DNA from: Russula earlei
Lineage: Eukaryota; Basidiomycota; Agaricomycetes; Russulales; Russulaceae
NCBI GenBank assembly: GCA_025769875.1
Contig: JAGFNK010000059.1
Coordinates: 101,976-165,975 of the forward strand
Direction: 5' to 3'
Length of the DNA stretch: 64,000 nucleotides
Part shown: positions 42,813 through 55,658 of the stretch, in pieces
Layout: each line of letters opens with the position of its first letter
Numbering within the stretch: position 1 is the first letter of the stretch
Position numbers and translations under genes: made by a program
The notes under the pieces: generated by a model
What the model was told of the DNA's origin: nothing
The model's database searches: none
What the model saw: only the letters and a program-made list of their open reading frames with translations

Positions 42813-45561
42813 ATGTCGCGTCTGCCCATCTCCGGTGATGACGTGCCATATCACCCCGTTCTTAACCCTCAAGACCTCCATGATCTTCACGAGGCGCCGT
42901 ACGACCCTCCTCCTCAGCCCTCCATGCCATCCACCCCCACAACGCCTGTAGACCTGAATCCTGACGAACCGTCTGTCAGCCTCGTTCGTCCTCGTTTCCT
43001 TGGTTCAATCGACGGAGAGGGCATTCGCCAGTCCTTCGCTTCCTTGGACTCTCGACCTCAGTCAGATAGGATTTCTTCTCTCTATGCTCTCAACCAAGAT
43101 TCCCTCTCTTCGAGAGGCACCATCCCCCCTGGAAGCGAAGCCTTTTCTTTCCCCTACCGTGATGACCCTCGTTCCCCTACGGATGACAACTTTGACGGTC
43201 CTTCTGTTCCCATGTCCAATCTCGCGTCTGAACCTCGCTACCTCTCAGAGAAGGAAGCCGTGTATTCACCTTATGCCTCCAAGTCTCGCCGTAACACCAT
43301 CATTCTTTCCGTCATCGCCGGCTTAATCCTTCTCATCGTCGCCGTTGTGCTTCCCGTATATTTCCTTGCCATCAAGCACACCTCCAACAGAACTGCCGCG
43401 AGCCAATCGTCCCCAACGGCCACGGCTGCTAGCCCCTCCGCTACAAATTCGCCTACCTCTACCTCATCTGCCATCACCGGCGGTGACGGCTCCGTCATCA
43501 CAATGGAGGATGGAACTACGTTCACATATTCTAATCCGTTTGGCGGATTCTGGTACTACGATCCAAACGACCCCTTCAACAACGCCGCACAAGCCCAGTC
43601 TTGGACTCCTCCCCTTAACCAGTCCTTCAAATATGGTTCCGATCGTATTCGCGGGTATGTTTTCTGATGTCCTCATATTGCTCCGATGTCTGAATACTCG
43701 CGATACACCTAGTGTCAACATCGGCGGATGGCTGGTCACCGAGCCTGTGAGTTTCTATGTCGTCATACGAACTGGAGCGGGCCTGTCTCATTCTTTCAAA
43801 GTTTATAACACCTGCTCTTTATCAAAAGTATCCAACCGCAGTTGATGAATGGACTTTAAGTCTCGCCATGGCTAGTGATACCGCTAGTGGAGGTCTCAGC
43901 CAGCTCGAACAACACTACAAAACCTTTATCGTAAGCCCCTAACCTCGTCATGCTTCTTGCGCCAGTGTTCACGGACAAACGCAGACAGAGCAAGATTTTG
44001 CCGAGATCGCTGGCGCCGGCCTTAACTACGTTCGCATTCCCCTCCCGTACTGGGCCATCGACACGTGGAATGACGAGCCGTTCTTGAAACAAACTTGTTG
44101 GACGTGCGTACTCCCCCGTTTGACACCTTTGGACTCTCATAGCTCCCTTTTCCCAGGTATTTTCTCAAGGCTATCAAATGGGCGAGGAAATATGGCCTTC
44201 GCATAAACTTAGATTTCCATTCTCTCCCTGGTAGTCAAAACGGTTGGAACCATTCCGGAAGACTCGGCACCATCAACGTTCTAAACGGCCCTATGGGTTT
44301 GGCCAACGCTCAGCGCTCACTGGATTATATTCGCATCCTTGCCGAATTCATATCTCAGCCTCAGTACAAGGATGTCGTGACCATGTTCGGCATCACCAAT
44401 GAACCACAGGGCCCGACGATTGGCATTAACAGTCTGTCCAGATAGTGAGTGCTTTCAGAATTCGACTTCTCATCGCTGGTCCTCAACTTGTACTAGTTAC
44501 CTGCAAGCATATAATAACGTTCGTCTCGCTGGTGGTACTGGTGCCGGCAATGGTCCCATGATCTCCTTCCACGATGGCTTTCTTGGCTCCACCAACTGGG
44601 CTGGCTTCCTTCCTGGCGCTGACCGTATCGCGTTGGATCTTCATCCCTATGTCTGTTTCGGTACTCAAACCTCCAGCCCCATGTCCGCCCTTGTCACGGA
44701 TCCTTGTACTGCCTGGGGTGGGATGATAAACAAGTCGATGTCTACCTTCGGGTTGACCGGCGCAGGAGAATTCAGCAATGCCATCAATGATTGTGGCTTA
44801 TTCGTGAACGGTGTTAATATGGGCACCCGTTACGAGGGCACGTACAACGATGGTTCTACTTGGCCGAAAGTGGGCGACTGTGGTCCATGGGAAGATTATA
44901 CGACCTGGAGTCAAGCCCTGATCGATAGCACTAAACAATTTGCTTTGGCAAGCATGGATGCCCTTCAGGTGGGTCTATTCAGTTGTAGCACGCGAAACGT
45001 CCGGCGAATATTTCACAGAATTACTTTTTCTGGACGTGGAAAATTGGCAACTCGACAAGTAACGCGATCCAAGCGCCCTCTTGGTCTTATAAACTCGGTC
45101 TTGACAAAGGATGGATGCCTACAGACCCCCGTGAAGCAGATGGCGTCTGCGGAAATTCCAATCCATGGCAGCCTCCGCTAGCACCCTCGCAAACTGGTGG
45201 TTCTGGTGCTGGTCAGATTCCTGCCACTGTTGCTTTGCAGCTCGCGTGGCCACCCACTACCATTAGCAACGCTGGCGCCGCCGTCACCCTCCTCCCACAT
45301 TACACCCATACGGGTACCATCCCAACGCTCCCTGTTCCCACGTTCACCTCCGCGACGGCTTCAATCAACGCTGGGAATGGATGGGAGAATCCTGCAGACA
45401 CGACAGGGTTTGCAGTTCCGATCGCAACGTGCACTTATCCTGACTCATGGATGGAGTCTGGATTCACCCTTCCTCCGGCATGCGGTGTCCAGAGTACGGG
45501 GTTTCGCCGTGATGTGGTCAGAGATGGGCCGTCAGTTACGCCAGCCCCAATTCTCTCTTAG
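42813..45561 (+). CDS. GH5 exo-beta-1,3-glucanase, type II membrane protein
   Basis: Glycoside hydrolase family 5 (subfamily 9-like) enzyme that trims beta-1,3-glucan during wall remodelling. The ATG at 42813 gives MSRLPISGDDVPYHPVLNPQ, a cytosolic tail of about 165 residues. A signal-anchor helix follows (TIILSVIAGLILLIVAVVLP), then a Ser/Thr-rich linker. The catalytic domain, spread over several exons, has VNIGGWLVTEP, LNYVRIPLPYWAIDTW, GLRINLDFHSLPGSQNGWNH and FGITNEPQG, where the Glu is the expected acid/base. The region LTGAGEFSNA supplies the likely nucleophile Glu. The C-terminal NYFFWTWKIG stretch is also typical. A Ser/Thr/Pro-rich tail ends the protein at 45559-45561. Introns near 43659, 43748, 43931, 44104, 44444 and 44967 are short and canonical. 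Confidence 0.92.
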
Positions 45562-45891
45562 TGAACTATCGTGCTTTCACACTCAAACTCAAGACGCTTG
45601 CCCCAATGTCATTTTTAAAATTAACTTTTAGTGTAACAGCTTGCTTCCATGGACCACGGACCATACAATCATACCTCACTCTTACCCTTACCTTTTCATA
45701 ACTTCTGGCATTTTGGGGGCGGTAGAAGCAGGACTTCGACATATCGATATAGTAACTCTACCTTCTGAACGGGCAGGGGTAGGTAGTGACCCGATTCCTA
45801 TGCATACCCGTTGGGTTCACTGCCTCTTGACTAACTGGGCTTATTGGACTTGGACGTTTTAGAACTCTCATACTGTACATCAGCATCTATC
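45562..45891. other. Convergent intergenic region
   Basis: 330 bp between the stops of the glucanase and the IF1-like gene. Nothing beyond 3' flank sequence was seen. Confidence 0.4.
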
Positions 45892-46290
45892 TCAGTGCTC
45901 GCCGCTTGTGGTGGCGTATCGATCCTCGAGATCCTCCTGCCCACCGAAGCCAGCCTCATAATCACGATCCTCGCGTGCGATGCCGCCCGAGGACGACTGC
46001 TCTGACTTGGCATCGTGCTGCGCACGAAGATATGCGAGCTGTTCCTGCTCCTATAAAAGTTGCAACCAAGGACCAATGGTGCGTCAGCGACCTCTCCACG
46101 AGTGAGGACAAGGACATGATTGGACGGCGCGTGGTTAAAATCTGTTGCTTGACCTTTTGCCGCGCATATTGCGCCTCTTCGCCGGCCTCCCGCTGCTTCC
46201 AGACGGAATTCTACTCGAACGGCAAACAAAGGGGAGATAAGGAGCTGTTGTGACGGAATAACGATCGTTCATTACCTGAGTCGTGGACAT
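45892..46290 (-). CDS. Mitochondrial F1-ATPase inhibitor-like small protein (IATP family)
   Basis: Three short exons join: MSTTQ (start 46290-46288, donor GTAATG), NSVWKQREAGEEAQYARQK, and EQEQLAYLRAQHDAKSEQ continuing to the stop at 45892-45894 (total about 80 residues). The middle resembles the inhibitory segment of yeast Inh1: an aromatic residue, Lys, Arg-Glu, then a Tyr/Phe-x-RQKExEQL helix leading into a short coiled coil. IF1 proteins bind F1-ATPase at low pH and stop ATP hydrolysis. No clear mitochondrial presequence precedes it, so either an upstream exon is missing or the protein is a non-mitochondrial relative. The tail SSSGGIAREDRDYEAGFGG is unlike yeast Inh1. Confidence 0.5.
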
Positions 46291-48226
46291 TACGATGGTG
46301 GGTGGAGCCGGGGGTGGTGATAGAACGGGTCAAGTGGCGTACGGTAGAGGGGCCCGGACACTCCTGCTGACCGTTACCTGCATTTCGGCGGGGGGCCTGA
46401 AAAGGCATAGATTATCACAGAGATGGAGCTTAGACCCGTGAATGGGCACTTTAGTGCCAAAAAAAAGGATGGGAAGGTCGCGGAATCTGCTGCCAGTACT
46501 GACTGGCCCCGTGTGCTGCCAGCCTGGTTCGCAGTCCGCAGTGGCGTTGATGACTCCCACAGGCTGAATGCCTCTGAGAAAATGCCAAGCCTCCAGCTCC
46601 AGCTGCTCCAGTGGCGGTTCCGTTGCAGTTCCCATCAATCCAGGAGAGGTTACCTGAATTGCAAATTGCTGCCAAGCCCAGAGAAAAACAACAGGACCCC
46701 CTTTTTCGTTCTGTCACGTAACGCGGCCACGGCGGCAACAATCCCAACACCGCAACGTGCAACGAGGCACTGGCCGCCGGGCAGCACGCAAGCAAAAGCA
46801 AATACCTCAATTTCAATACAACGGGAAGCTCCTTTATTCGGCTTGTGGAAAAAAAAAATTGGCGGCAGGCACAAGAAAAGCAAACTGTGGTTCGTCATCA
46901 TCAAGGGGGTTCCTCGATGCGCAAGGGGCATGGGCATGAAGGGACATCGTATACCCCCCCCCCCCTTTTTTTTTTTTCAGCTTCAGTTATTCTATGGACT
47001 GGCGATGTGCCTCTCCGGGTCATCATCATCATCATCAAATCGTCGCCCATACTATATCCCTTATTACCAGTAACTCGGCAGTCTCCCATTATCTCGGCGC
47101 TCTCACCTTTTCCCTGTATCTGTTCAAACAACGATACCGGGTTTCATTTCGGCTGGGTGTCACGCCTGCATTTCGTGTCACGGAGAACTGAGGAAGTTTC
47201 GATTGATCATGCCCGTAACTTTTGCGAATCATTTTTGACCGCCGAGATATATATGAAGACTACCGTTACCAGTCACGGATACATAGAGACATAGAGGAAG
47301 GACATGAGTCAGTGCTCGTGCCGGCGGCCGTGTCCCGCGATGGGAGGTGCTAGCGTGTCACACGACCCGCTTCTTTAAGGCTTTAATCACATCGTCATCA
47401 ATACTGTATACCTGCATTCGAAAGGGCCCTCATTCGGACGGTCACGATGTCTCACCAAAGAAATCAAATCCCGCTAGGTGTAACCGACGGCCAGGATCAC
47501 CTGGAGAGTGTGCTTTCACTGCTGTAGATAGGGAGTAATAAATTACAACATTAATTATTCATGTAAGTTGTCTTGGAGGTAATATAAGCCTGGCTGCTAG
47601 GGGATGAAGTGTGACGTACGGAGATAAGGCATTGTGTTGCATACCAGAGGAGGATGCGATACTATAAGAACTGGATGGATAGTTGACCATTCGATCTCGT
47701 TCGCCGGCGGCGGCTCGCAGTATAGTAGTTGTTGAATAAGAAAACAAGTAATTAATGGTGTCCGAATGAGGGCACAGATATAGCATTGATACCATGCCTC
47801 GTCGCATCCAATTTCGATTTTTTATCAGGTCTCGCGTTTTCCTACCTACCTGCCTACCGCCTGCCTTCTCGTGCCGCACTCTGGGCACCATGAATCGGCG
47901 AGGGAACGGATTTCTCTGCCAACTGACGGTGCCTCCTCCATACAGACAGAGTGAAAAGGCAGAACCAGGTTTAGGACTGATCTCTCCTCATTTGCGCGTA
48001 AATTGCCTCTCGACGACGGCCGGTCGGCCCTCATCCATGTCTCCGAACACAGGCGCGGGCGCGATGCTAGCTATTCGTGTCCAAGAGACGGACATAAGTG
48101 GCATCATGCCGTCATAAGATATATGTGTGATACTTGCGTTATCCATGTCAGGTATATAACTTGACTAGTACTGGTCTGGCCGTCAGACGCAGCACCACAC
48201 GACTCTATGTACAGAATCGGTACACC
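46291..48226. other. Long gene-poor intergenic stretch
   Basis: About 1.9 kb with normal CpG content but no supported gene. Overlapping frames (e.g. a 216-residue + frame at 46423-47073) lack motifs and contain homopolymer-encoded runs. It holds a C12-T12 tract at 46954-46977 and a CATCATCATCATCATCAT repeat near 47021. It may hold promoters or an unannotated noncoding transcript; nothing in the sequence proves it. Confidence 0.4.
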
Positions 48227-49031
48227 TCAACAGTGTACGGGGATAGAACGCAGCGACAACGAAGACAACGCTGACGCTGACGCGAGGGATGCAGGGGCCG
48301 ACTTCAAGACTGAGGTTGGTACGACCCAGTCTGTGCTCCTCCTTGTGCCTGTGTTTGGGCTTGAGCCTGGGCATGGGCTTGTGCAGCTTGCGCCGCTAGC
48401 ACCTGGGCCTGGTGCTGGGCCGCTTGTACTTGGGCATAACCCTGCATCATCGTGGGCCGGTGCTGTGCTCGCCTTAGGCCTAAAGGGGGGACGCAAGTCA
48501 CCACTCACCATGAGTTGGAGGCGCATCGCGTGTTCCATCTGCTCTGGGGTGAACTGCACCCCGTGCAACGACGAAAAATACATCCCCGGGTTTGGATTTG
48601 GTCGCGTGGTGACCGCATGGGGCAAGTTTGGCGAGGGCTGGGCGTGCGCTTGATGTTGTGAGGCTGAGGGTGGTCGAGGAGGATTCGGCGTTGTTGACGT
48701 TCGCGGTGGAGACAATTGCGGAACAACAGGGGATGACACAGGAGCTCGTTGAGCAAATCCGGGCGAGAGGTGGGGAGCGCTGATATTGGCACCCGCAGCA
48801 GTCATATTCGCATTCACGACCGCCAATGCCCGTTGCTGCGCAGCCTGTTGTAGCAATTGGGCAGAAACGCGGGTAACATTCGTAGCAGGCATCCGTTGTT
48901 GTTGTGAGATGTTGACCTGAGTGCGTATTTGTGGCACCGCCTGACCATTCAACTGAGGCCTCGGAACATTGTTGTTCTGCGCCGGTTGCTGTGCAGGTTG
49001 TCCCTGTTGCACTTGAACTTGCTGCCCTTGT

Positions 49032-49067
<36 letters not shown>

Positions 49068-52000
49068 CCGAGCGTAACTTGCGTCTGAGTCTGGAGGTTA
49101 GAGTGCGATCGGCGGGAGTGATGCTACGCACATGGGATTGACTTGTTGTGCCGTTTCCCATACGCTGGAGTAGTTGCTGTCGTTGAGCTTCCTCTGCCCT
49201 TCGCCGGGACATCAATTCCTGAGCCTCTTTTTCGGCCTTCATGCGGCTGAGCTCTGCGGGACCAAGTTTGGGCAATTTAGAAAGTAGCCCATGCGTGTCG
49301 TGGACGTTCGAAGTCTTCCGAGAGTTGGCTATTTGGGCGTCAGGCAGTTAGAACAAGGCAGGCTGACAAGGGAAAGACACCATACCTGCGACTTTCTGAG
49401 CGGCCTCCCGCTTCCTAGCACATTTCCGCATGGTTTCGAATATCAGAACGTGTCTACGACGCTTTCTTGGTTCAAAGGTGGTGGTAGGTAATGCCGCCGT
49501 ATTCGTGGTCGAAGAACTGACGCTGGCCATGCGTTTTCTTGTAGGTTATTTGCGACTGTGAAGGTCGAGCGGAGGCGAATGAAGACGGTCCGTCTTGGGC
49601 GGGTGCGGTCACTGGTGTAAAGTCGCTCTCGTTCCGATCCTTTCCCAACCACCGTGACCTGTAGCGTTCTTTGCATTCCCAGTCAGCACGTTTTTCCAGA
49701 GCGATTGCACCGCGCGAGGAATTGAACAGGTCGGCCACCAAACCCCAGTTCTTAGGGTATTTTTCTGTCAGATGCTTAAGTAGAAGGTCGTCTTGATTGG
49801 TCCATAGTGCATCAGCCGTTGCACGCCGCGCCGGATCTCGTGGTGCGCTAGGCAAAACGACATCGTCATCCGGGATGAGAAGGCTTGGTCTGCCGCCATC
49901 GAACAAACCTTACATGGGGTCAAAGATAGTAAAAATAGCACACAAATGAAACGTACTGCTCGTAGGTTCGTCAGGAAATTTGTACGGCGCGTCAAAGTCT
50001 GGTATAATAGGAGCATCGTCGAAGCTTGCCCAACCATCGTTTTCCCAACGCACAGCCGGGTTTAAAGCCGCCAGCAACGTCGGTCGCGTGCGCATGAAAG
50101 AGCCCATAGCCGTCATCTTGTTATAAGTAGTAGGGTCGCTACGTTTGTGAGGATCGTCGCGGTCTCTCTTTTCCGATTTCTTCTTCCCACCTGACTGCAG
50201 ATTTAGTGGACTCACCGAGGGCGGGGGTTCTGTGAAGGCGTATGGTAACTCAGGGAAGATCTGCAATATGTCAGAGGGAATTGGATGGGTGTCATGGAGC
50301 CCGTCGTCTGAGGCAGCGTCACGAGGCTTGTGGAGATGAAGGTCATCAAAATCAAGAATGAGTCTGTCATAATCAAGGTGTGCAATATGACTACGAAGCG
50401 GCGAGTAGATGTTGGGTTTCGGATGATGCTTTGGTGTTGATAAGGAGCGGGCGGCCGTTTCCGGGGCGTTATCGGAGCCGAGGACAGGATCGTCTGACGT
50501 CTGCTTTAGGCCGGGGTTAAGATCAGGTTCGCTAGGTTGGTTCAGTTCGCTCGGGTATTTCACGTTGTCGACTAAATGACCTGGCGTTTCGTCCTGCTTG
50601 GGGTGAAGATTCACTGTGACTGCGGTTTGCTGCATCGCTTGCAGCACCGACGCGTCGTCCAAGTCTTCTTCCTTGGGCTGAATCTCGTTCTCTGGCTGAG
50701 TCGACTCGCTGCGTTCGGCGTGTCCAAGAGCCTCTTCTAGCGCTGCGCGCGGCTCAAGCGCGTCAGCTACTTCCTGTTTCTCCAACTCTTGTTCGTCGTC
50801 GCTGTCGTCAGAGCCATAGTCCGCGGAGATGAGAGCAGCCGAAAGTGGCAGCTCATCAGAGTCATCCCGTATCTCCTCCTCTGCACTCTGGCCATGGGCT
50901 ATGATCATTTCTACATCATCGATGTCTCGACTCTCGTCGAGGATTGGTCGGCTCCAGTCTACAACTATACCGTTATCCCTTCTGGTCTGTCGGTCACCAG
51001 CTTTATGCCATTCGAGCGCAGAAGCAGCGAGCTTGTATGCCATGCATATCTTCCACCGACGCTCTTCCCGGAAGTCGGCGCGCATCCAATGCTGTGAGAG
51101 GACGTTTTAAAGAGGGTTTTCGGTATGACTAGAAAGCACCTTACCATTTCATCCAAAAGATAGTCCCAGTGAGTTTTGGATATGTTGCCAACTGCACGCT
51201 GTTTCTTTGGCTGCCGATAACTCCACTTGCCTGTCTCCTTGAGTTGTTCTACGCGCTCCAACACTCGAATAAGGCGCAGTTCAGTGAAAGCCACCTAATC
51301 TTCGTTGGCGTCGCATGAATCTGTATATGACGATAGACTCACGTTCCAGTCCCGAGTACTCATCGTTTTTGTAGCACGAGAAACTCTCTTCCACAAAGGG
51401 TTTGCCTTGATCGTTACTCCCCACTTATTGATACCCAATGGCGTCCATTCGTCTGAGCCATCCTTGCGACATTCAGGCGTCTTGTCCTTTTCTTTCTCCT
51501 TCTTACGCAAGCCTTTCCCAAGTTTCAACCTCCGCTGCTGGTCCAGAGGGAGAGTCTTTGCAGGCGGGAGTATGTAGCTACGATTCAGTGAGAATTCAGG
51601 GTTGAGCCACTCGCTCGCGGTTAGAGAACGGGGCTCCACAGAGGCGAGCTGAAGAGCATATTGATTTGGCTCGCTGATAGGAGCGAGGGCAGATGGAATG
51701 AAGACCTCGGTAGATGGCTTGGGTGGAAGAATGAACGCGGAGGGATGTAAAGCAAGGATGGGAGAGGGAACAATTGTTGGTGGCACCGGTGGCGCAGGTG
51801 ATGGGCCTTCTGCCTTTGCCTGAAAGGCTTGTGAAGTCGGCGGTACTGCACTCCCGGGGGCAACTAAGGCGGGTTCAACAATTGGCGCGCGGGGTTCTCC
51901 CACGACGTCAATGTTCATATCTTCCTGCGCGGCGATTCTCTCAGTGATCACAGGCGACGCCAAGAACGCCTCCGACTTCGAATCTTCGTCCGATTCATCG

Positions 52001-52802
52001 GCCGGTTGGACGGGGCCAGCCTCGGAGTGAGCGACCGAACCCATCGCTTCGTCCGTGTCTTCGACGACGCTGAGAATGTCAACCCGAGACGTGTCCGCAT
52101 GAGCCTCCGCGAGCGGAATATCGGACGAGGAGGAAGGCGGATGCGCAGACACGTCCACAGGGCGGTCAGTGTCAACCATCGACGGAAAAGGCGGCTCGTC
52201 TTCGGGAATTTCAGAAGACGCGTCTTCAGTCACTTCCATGGAAGTATCTGGCGACCTTGGGGCCGAATCATCCAGGTCCGGTTCGCCGTCCTCCGCCGGC
52301 GCGACGGACTCGTCCATCTCGGTGTCCAATGGTAGTGGTGAAGGAGACGACAGGGCCTCGGACATGGGGGAGCCATAGGGGAGTGCCGACGGCGTGTCGC
52401 GACTTATGTCAGAGACGGGTGTTACCAGTGGTGTGCTCAGCCGGGAGGGCGAAGGGATGGATTCGCTGTCGGCAAGTTGCGAAATGCTGCCAGCCCCCTC
52501 ACTGGAAAGAGAACAGAAGAATGAATAGCGAGGAAGAGAGAGAGGATGAGGCGCACGCTTTGGAGATGTTAAATCTATCCATGAATGCTTCGAGAGCGGG
52601 ATCATTGTGGCCATCCATTGTTAGAACCAACCCGACTCTGTTGCGCCTTTGAAGCAAGGCGAACATTTCGAGCAAGTAGTCATTTCTGCGTCTTGTAATT
52701 TCGCTAAAACGTAGAGTTAGACACGATGGTAAGAGACAGGAAGAGGTGCAGGGCTCACTCAAGCTGTGCCAGACGCTCCTCGAGAAGACCATGGGAGGCC
52801 AT
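48227..52802 (-). CDS. VID21: NuA4 histone acetyltransferase scaffold VID21/EAF1
   Basis: Scaffold that assembles the NuA4 H4/H2A acetyltransferase. The proposed start (52802-52800) gives MASHGLLEERLAQL, spliced to EITRRRNDYLLEMFALLQRR. A long acidic Ser/Pro-rich region follows. The HSA domain, which binds actin-related proteins, is split across exons: HWDYLLDEMV, then MRADFREERRWKICMAYKLA and ASALEWHK. Acidic linkers lead to a SANT/Myb domain: LWTNQDDLLLKHLTEKYPKN, then WGLVADLFNSSRGA and KRADWECKERYRSRW. The C-terminus is Gln-rich, partly encoded by a GAGCCT hexamer repeat at 49031-49068 giving Gln-Ala repeats. Order and length are typical of the family. An in-frame upstream exon cannot be excluded. 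Confidence 0.88.
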
Positions 52803-53225
52803 GAGGGCACTCGGATACGCTCAGTCGCGGTTAGCAGCTGTTGGTGGACGGCGATGTCACACAATATTACGTAACACGAAAAGCATGATGCACGGGTGGG
52901 TGGAAAATGCGATTACGGGGGTATAGGACAACTGAACTGAACTGAAGCGTACATGGTTGGACTGTAGAAGATGGATATTAGGATGCAATGTACTAGTCAA
53001 TGGACGGCAAATAAATAGTGTCCAGCACATGCGATCAGAAGGGTCATTTACAATCTCCCTCATCAGAACTGCCTCCTTCCATTCACCATCGTAGGTCGTG
53101 CGTTGAAGTCCTCTTTCCGTGGGAACCTTTTACTTACAAGAAAAGAGGGTTCGTTAAAAGGTCAAGACCAGCCGGGTGCAGTTGGGTGCAGTTCCCATTT
53201 GGGCACGACCTTCTCTTGCTTGGTC
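52803..53225. other. Intergenic region, promoter of VID21
   Basis: About 420 bp between the VID21 start and the KNR4/SMI1 stop, both on the minus strand. A short ACTGA direct repeat occurs near 52930 and a GGTGCAGTTGGGTGCAGTT direct repeat near 53174. No gene is visible. Confidence 0.35.
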
Positions 53226-55139
53226 TCATTGTGCTTGACCGGGCGCATGTCCAACTTCACCTCCGCTTCCCACTAATCTGACAGTAGCCCGCAACTCTCG
53301 GCTCTCCGCATCCGATTCGTCGCCCTCTATAGGCGAGTTTTCAACAGGGAGGAGGAGGGGAGGAGGGGCAACTCGTGGCGATCGCTTCGTGGGCAGTGGA
53401 GGCTTCATTCGTGACGCAGCGAGTGCAGGCGAAGGGTCGTCAAGCAAGTCAGTCACTCCAGACAGAGAAGTAGTTGGCGCATTTGAGGGAGACCTTGTAC
53501 GTCCGGACGGTGAATTGTGAGTCAATTTCGAAGTCCTCGTCGAGTTCTGTTGGGGACTGGGACTTGAGGCATCAGAGGCTGTTCTCGAGTGTGAGCTATC
53601 TTCCTGCATCAAAGACCGCACGTTCTCTATGTCATCGGGGTGTGGCTCAAGATCCGGGCTGGGAGGCGAAATTTCGTCATGCGTTGGAAGGTCTACGGGG
53701 CGGGGAGCGGGTGGTTTCGTGATAGAGATGACGGGGACAGATGGTTTCTGTGATATTCTGTCAGGATTGGCAACATCTTGTCTGTTGATTCGAGAAGGCG
53801 TTGTGTTACTGACGTCCACAAAGACGGGGATCGGCACTTCTGCACCAGAGCTTGCAGCGGTGTTAGCAAGATCCAAGACACCCAGGCCAACTTTCTCTGG
53901 TGCCTGTGAAAGGGAGTAGGAAATCACAAAACCAAGACGGCAAGGAAGACCACACATACCTTGCCCTTCTCCTCCTGCTCTGGAGGGCCTGATACTAAGC
54001 CCATTTGCTGCCACTTGCGCACACTTTTATCCGCCCAAGCTTCTAGTGTTGTCCAACCTCGATACTCGCCTGTAAGGCGCATACCGCCGGCCGACATCCC
54101 ACCAGCTCCGTCACCAGCTCCTCTACCGGTCCCATCAAAGAAATATCCTTCGTAGCCAACATCATCCTCGCTTCCCTCGCTCTCGTTCGAGACACCGACG
54201 TCAAACCCTTCTCCGGATTCTAGCACCTCCGCGAAGCTAGCTAACCAGCACGCCCATCCGGCGGGGCCGTCGCCTCTCCAGAGGACGACCTTGGTATCGA
54301 AATCACGGCCGAAAACGATAACCTGGCCGAGGGAACCTCCTTCCCCAGGGTTAAGATCGACGCCAACGTAATTGCCCGTCTTGTCCGAGATGAGTGGTAT
54401 CCATCCTCGCTGAGAGTACTCCTTGCGAATCCAACCCAGTGGTACGGATTGCATATAATTGCGCAATCGTGGGTGTGCCCCAGTGTTCGGGTCATCGTCG
54501 ACTTCGCGCCAAAATCTCCACTCTTCAAGTACTTCGTCAAGAGGGAGGAGGTGTAAACCAAAAAAGAGGCCCTCAGAGCAGCCAGCTGACGACTCCGGTT
54601 CTTGGCCATCGACAACTAGGTAAGATTCACGGATGACTTGAGGAAGCGAGAAACCGAACTGCATCTCTATATTTGCTAGGTCTTGTGGAAGAAGACCGTA
54701 GTTGAGTGTGTCGCCCAACTCGGGATACTCTGCGGACAACCAGGTGCGAATACGGGCCCATGTTTGCTCGAGAGGTGGGTACTGAGGGAGAGGAGAAAGT
54801 GGGGTATTATGGATGGGTAGCAGGGATGTAGGTGGAAGAGAGGACTTCCTGCTGCTGAACGATTGAAGGTCAGGGAAGGTTAAGCCAGGATACAGTCTTA
54901 ACACACCCTGGCGAGACAATCCTGTATTGTGTTCCGTTTGACGGTGGAGGGTATGTAAATGAGGGAGTTGCAGTTGACTCTGCTTCCGGAGAGCCGAATG
55001 AAGAACCTGCAGTGAAGAGGCCACTTTGCGCTGAAACAGGGGAGGGAAGGGAGAAGGCCTCTTGGGTAGAGGAAAGAACTTTACGTCTCCCTTGCATGGA
55101 AGACTTTGAAGAAGAGAAGAGGGAAGCAAACCAGCCCAT
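53226..55139 (-). CDS. KNR4: SMI1/KNR4 cell-wall integrity regulator
   Basis: Homologue of yeast Knr4/Smi1, an intrinsically disordered hub that tunes the Slt2 cell-wall-integrity pathway and glucan synthesis. The start at 55139-55137 gives MGWFASLFSSSKSSMQGRRK. The globular SMI1/KNR4 domain starts about residue 110: LPQYPPLEQTWARIRTWLSA, DTLNYGLLPQDLANIEMQFG, LPQVIRESYLVVDGQE and LFFGLHLLPLDEVLEEWRFW. It continues with WIPLISDKTGNYVGVDLNPG and QVIVFGRDFDTKVVLWR. After an intron near 53901-53957, a Ser/Pro-rich disordered tail of about 200 residues runs to ATVRLVGSGGE near the end. A C11 tract at 55268-55278 lies about 130 bp upstream of the start. The neighbouring glucanase at 42.8 kb is also a wall gene, but proximity is probably chance. 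Confidence 0.9.
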
Positions 55140-55658
55140 GATGTGGAGGGTTGAAGGGAGGGAGGTGTGCAAAGGCGAGACAAACGTCGGCCAACAGACC
55201 GCGCCGGTTGTGAGTGACCGTTCTATTATTATATCCATTCATCTACTTTACTGAATTAACCACGCTTCCCCCCCCCCAGTCGTCGTTACACGCTTGGATT
55301 TCTCCCCCCTCGCCACTTCATAATTATGATCGCTCTCGATCGCTCGACGATGTTGTACGCGTTGTACGCCTCTTGTTGTGCAGTGGCGAATGACAAACGC
55401 GCATAGACGTAAGCGATATTCTTCGCTATATCCCGTAAGCTTCGGGAATTTGACCAACTGTAACTAAGCCCTGTCGCATAGAGAAACTGCTCTGGTGTCT
55501 TCGTTGAACTTCATGCCCTGACAGTGCGCGGAACTCCTTACCTCATGTGTTCACTCGTGTGTGCCAAGAGCATCGTCCTCGGCTTTCCACCCAACCAGTT
55601 GTACGTTCTCGGAGATATTCAAGCGAGCACGGGCCAACGCACACGTTTGATCCTGTAA
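55140..55658. other. Intergenic region upstream of KNR4
   Basis: KNR4 promoter side. It holds a C11 tract at 55268-55278 and a GTTGTACGCGTTGTACGC direct repeat near 55351. Short open frames on both strands have no recognisable product. Confidence 0.35.

Noticed and set aside
46423..47073. 216-residue + strand frame
   Set aside because: It includes homopolymer-encoded Pro/Phe and Ser runs, has no domain, and other frames are equally open; treated as noncoding.
50789..51132. Overlapping + strand frames within VID21
   Set aside because: They are antisense to the HSA-domain exon, whose minus-strand translation is unmistakable.
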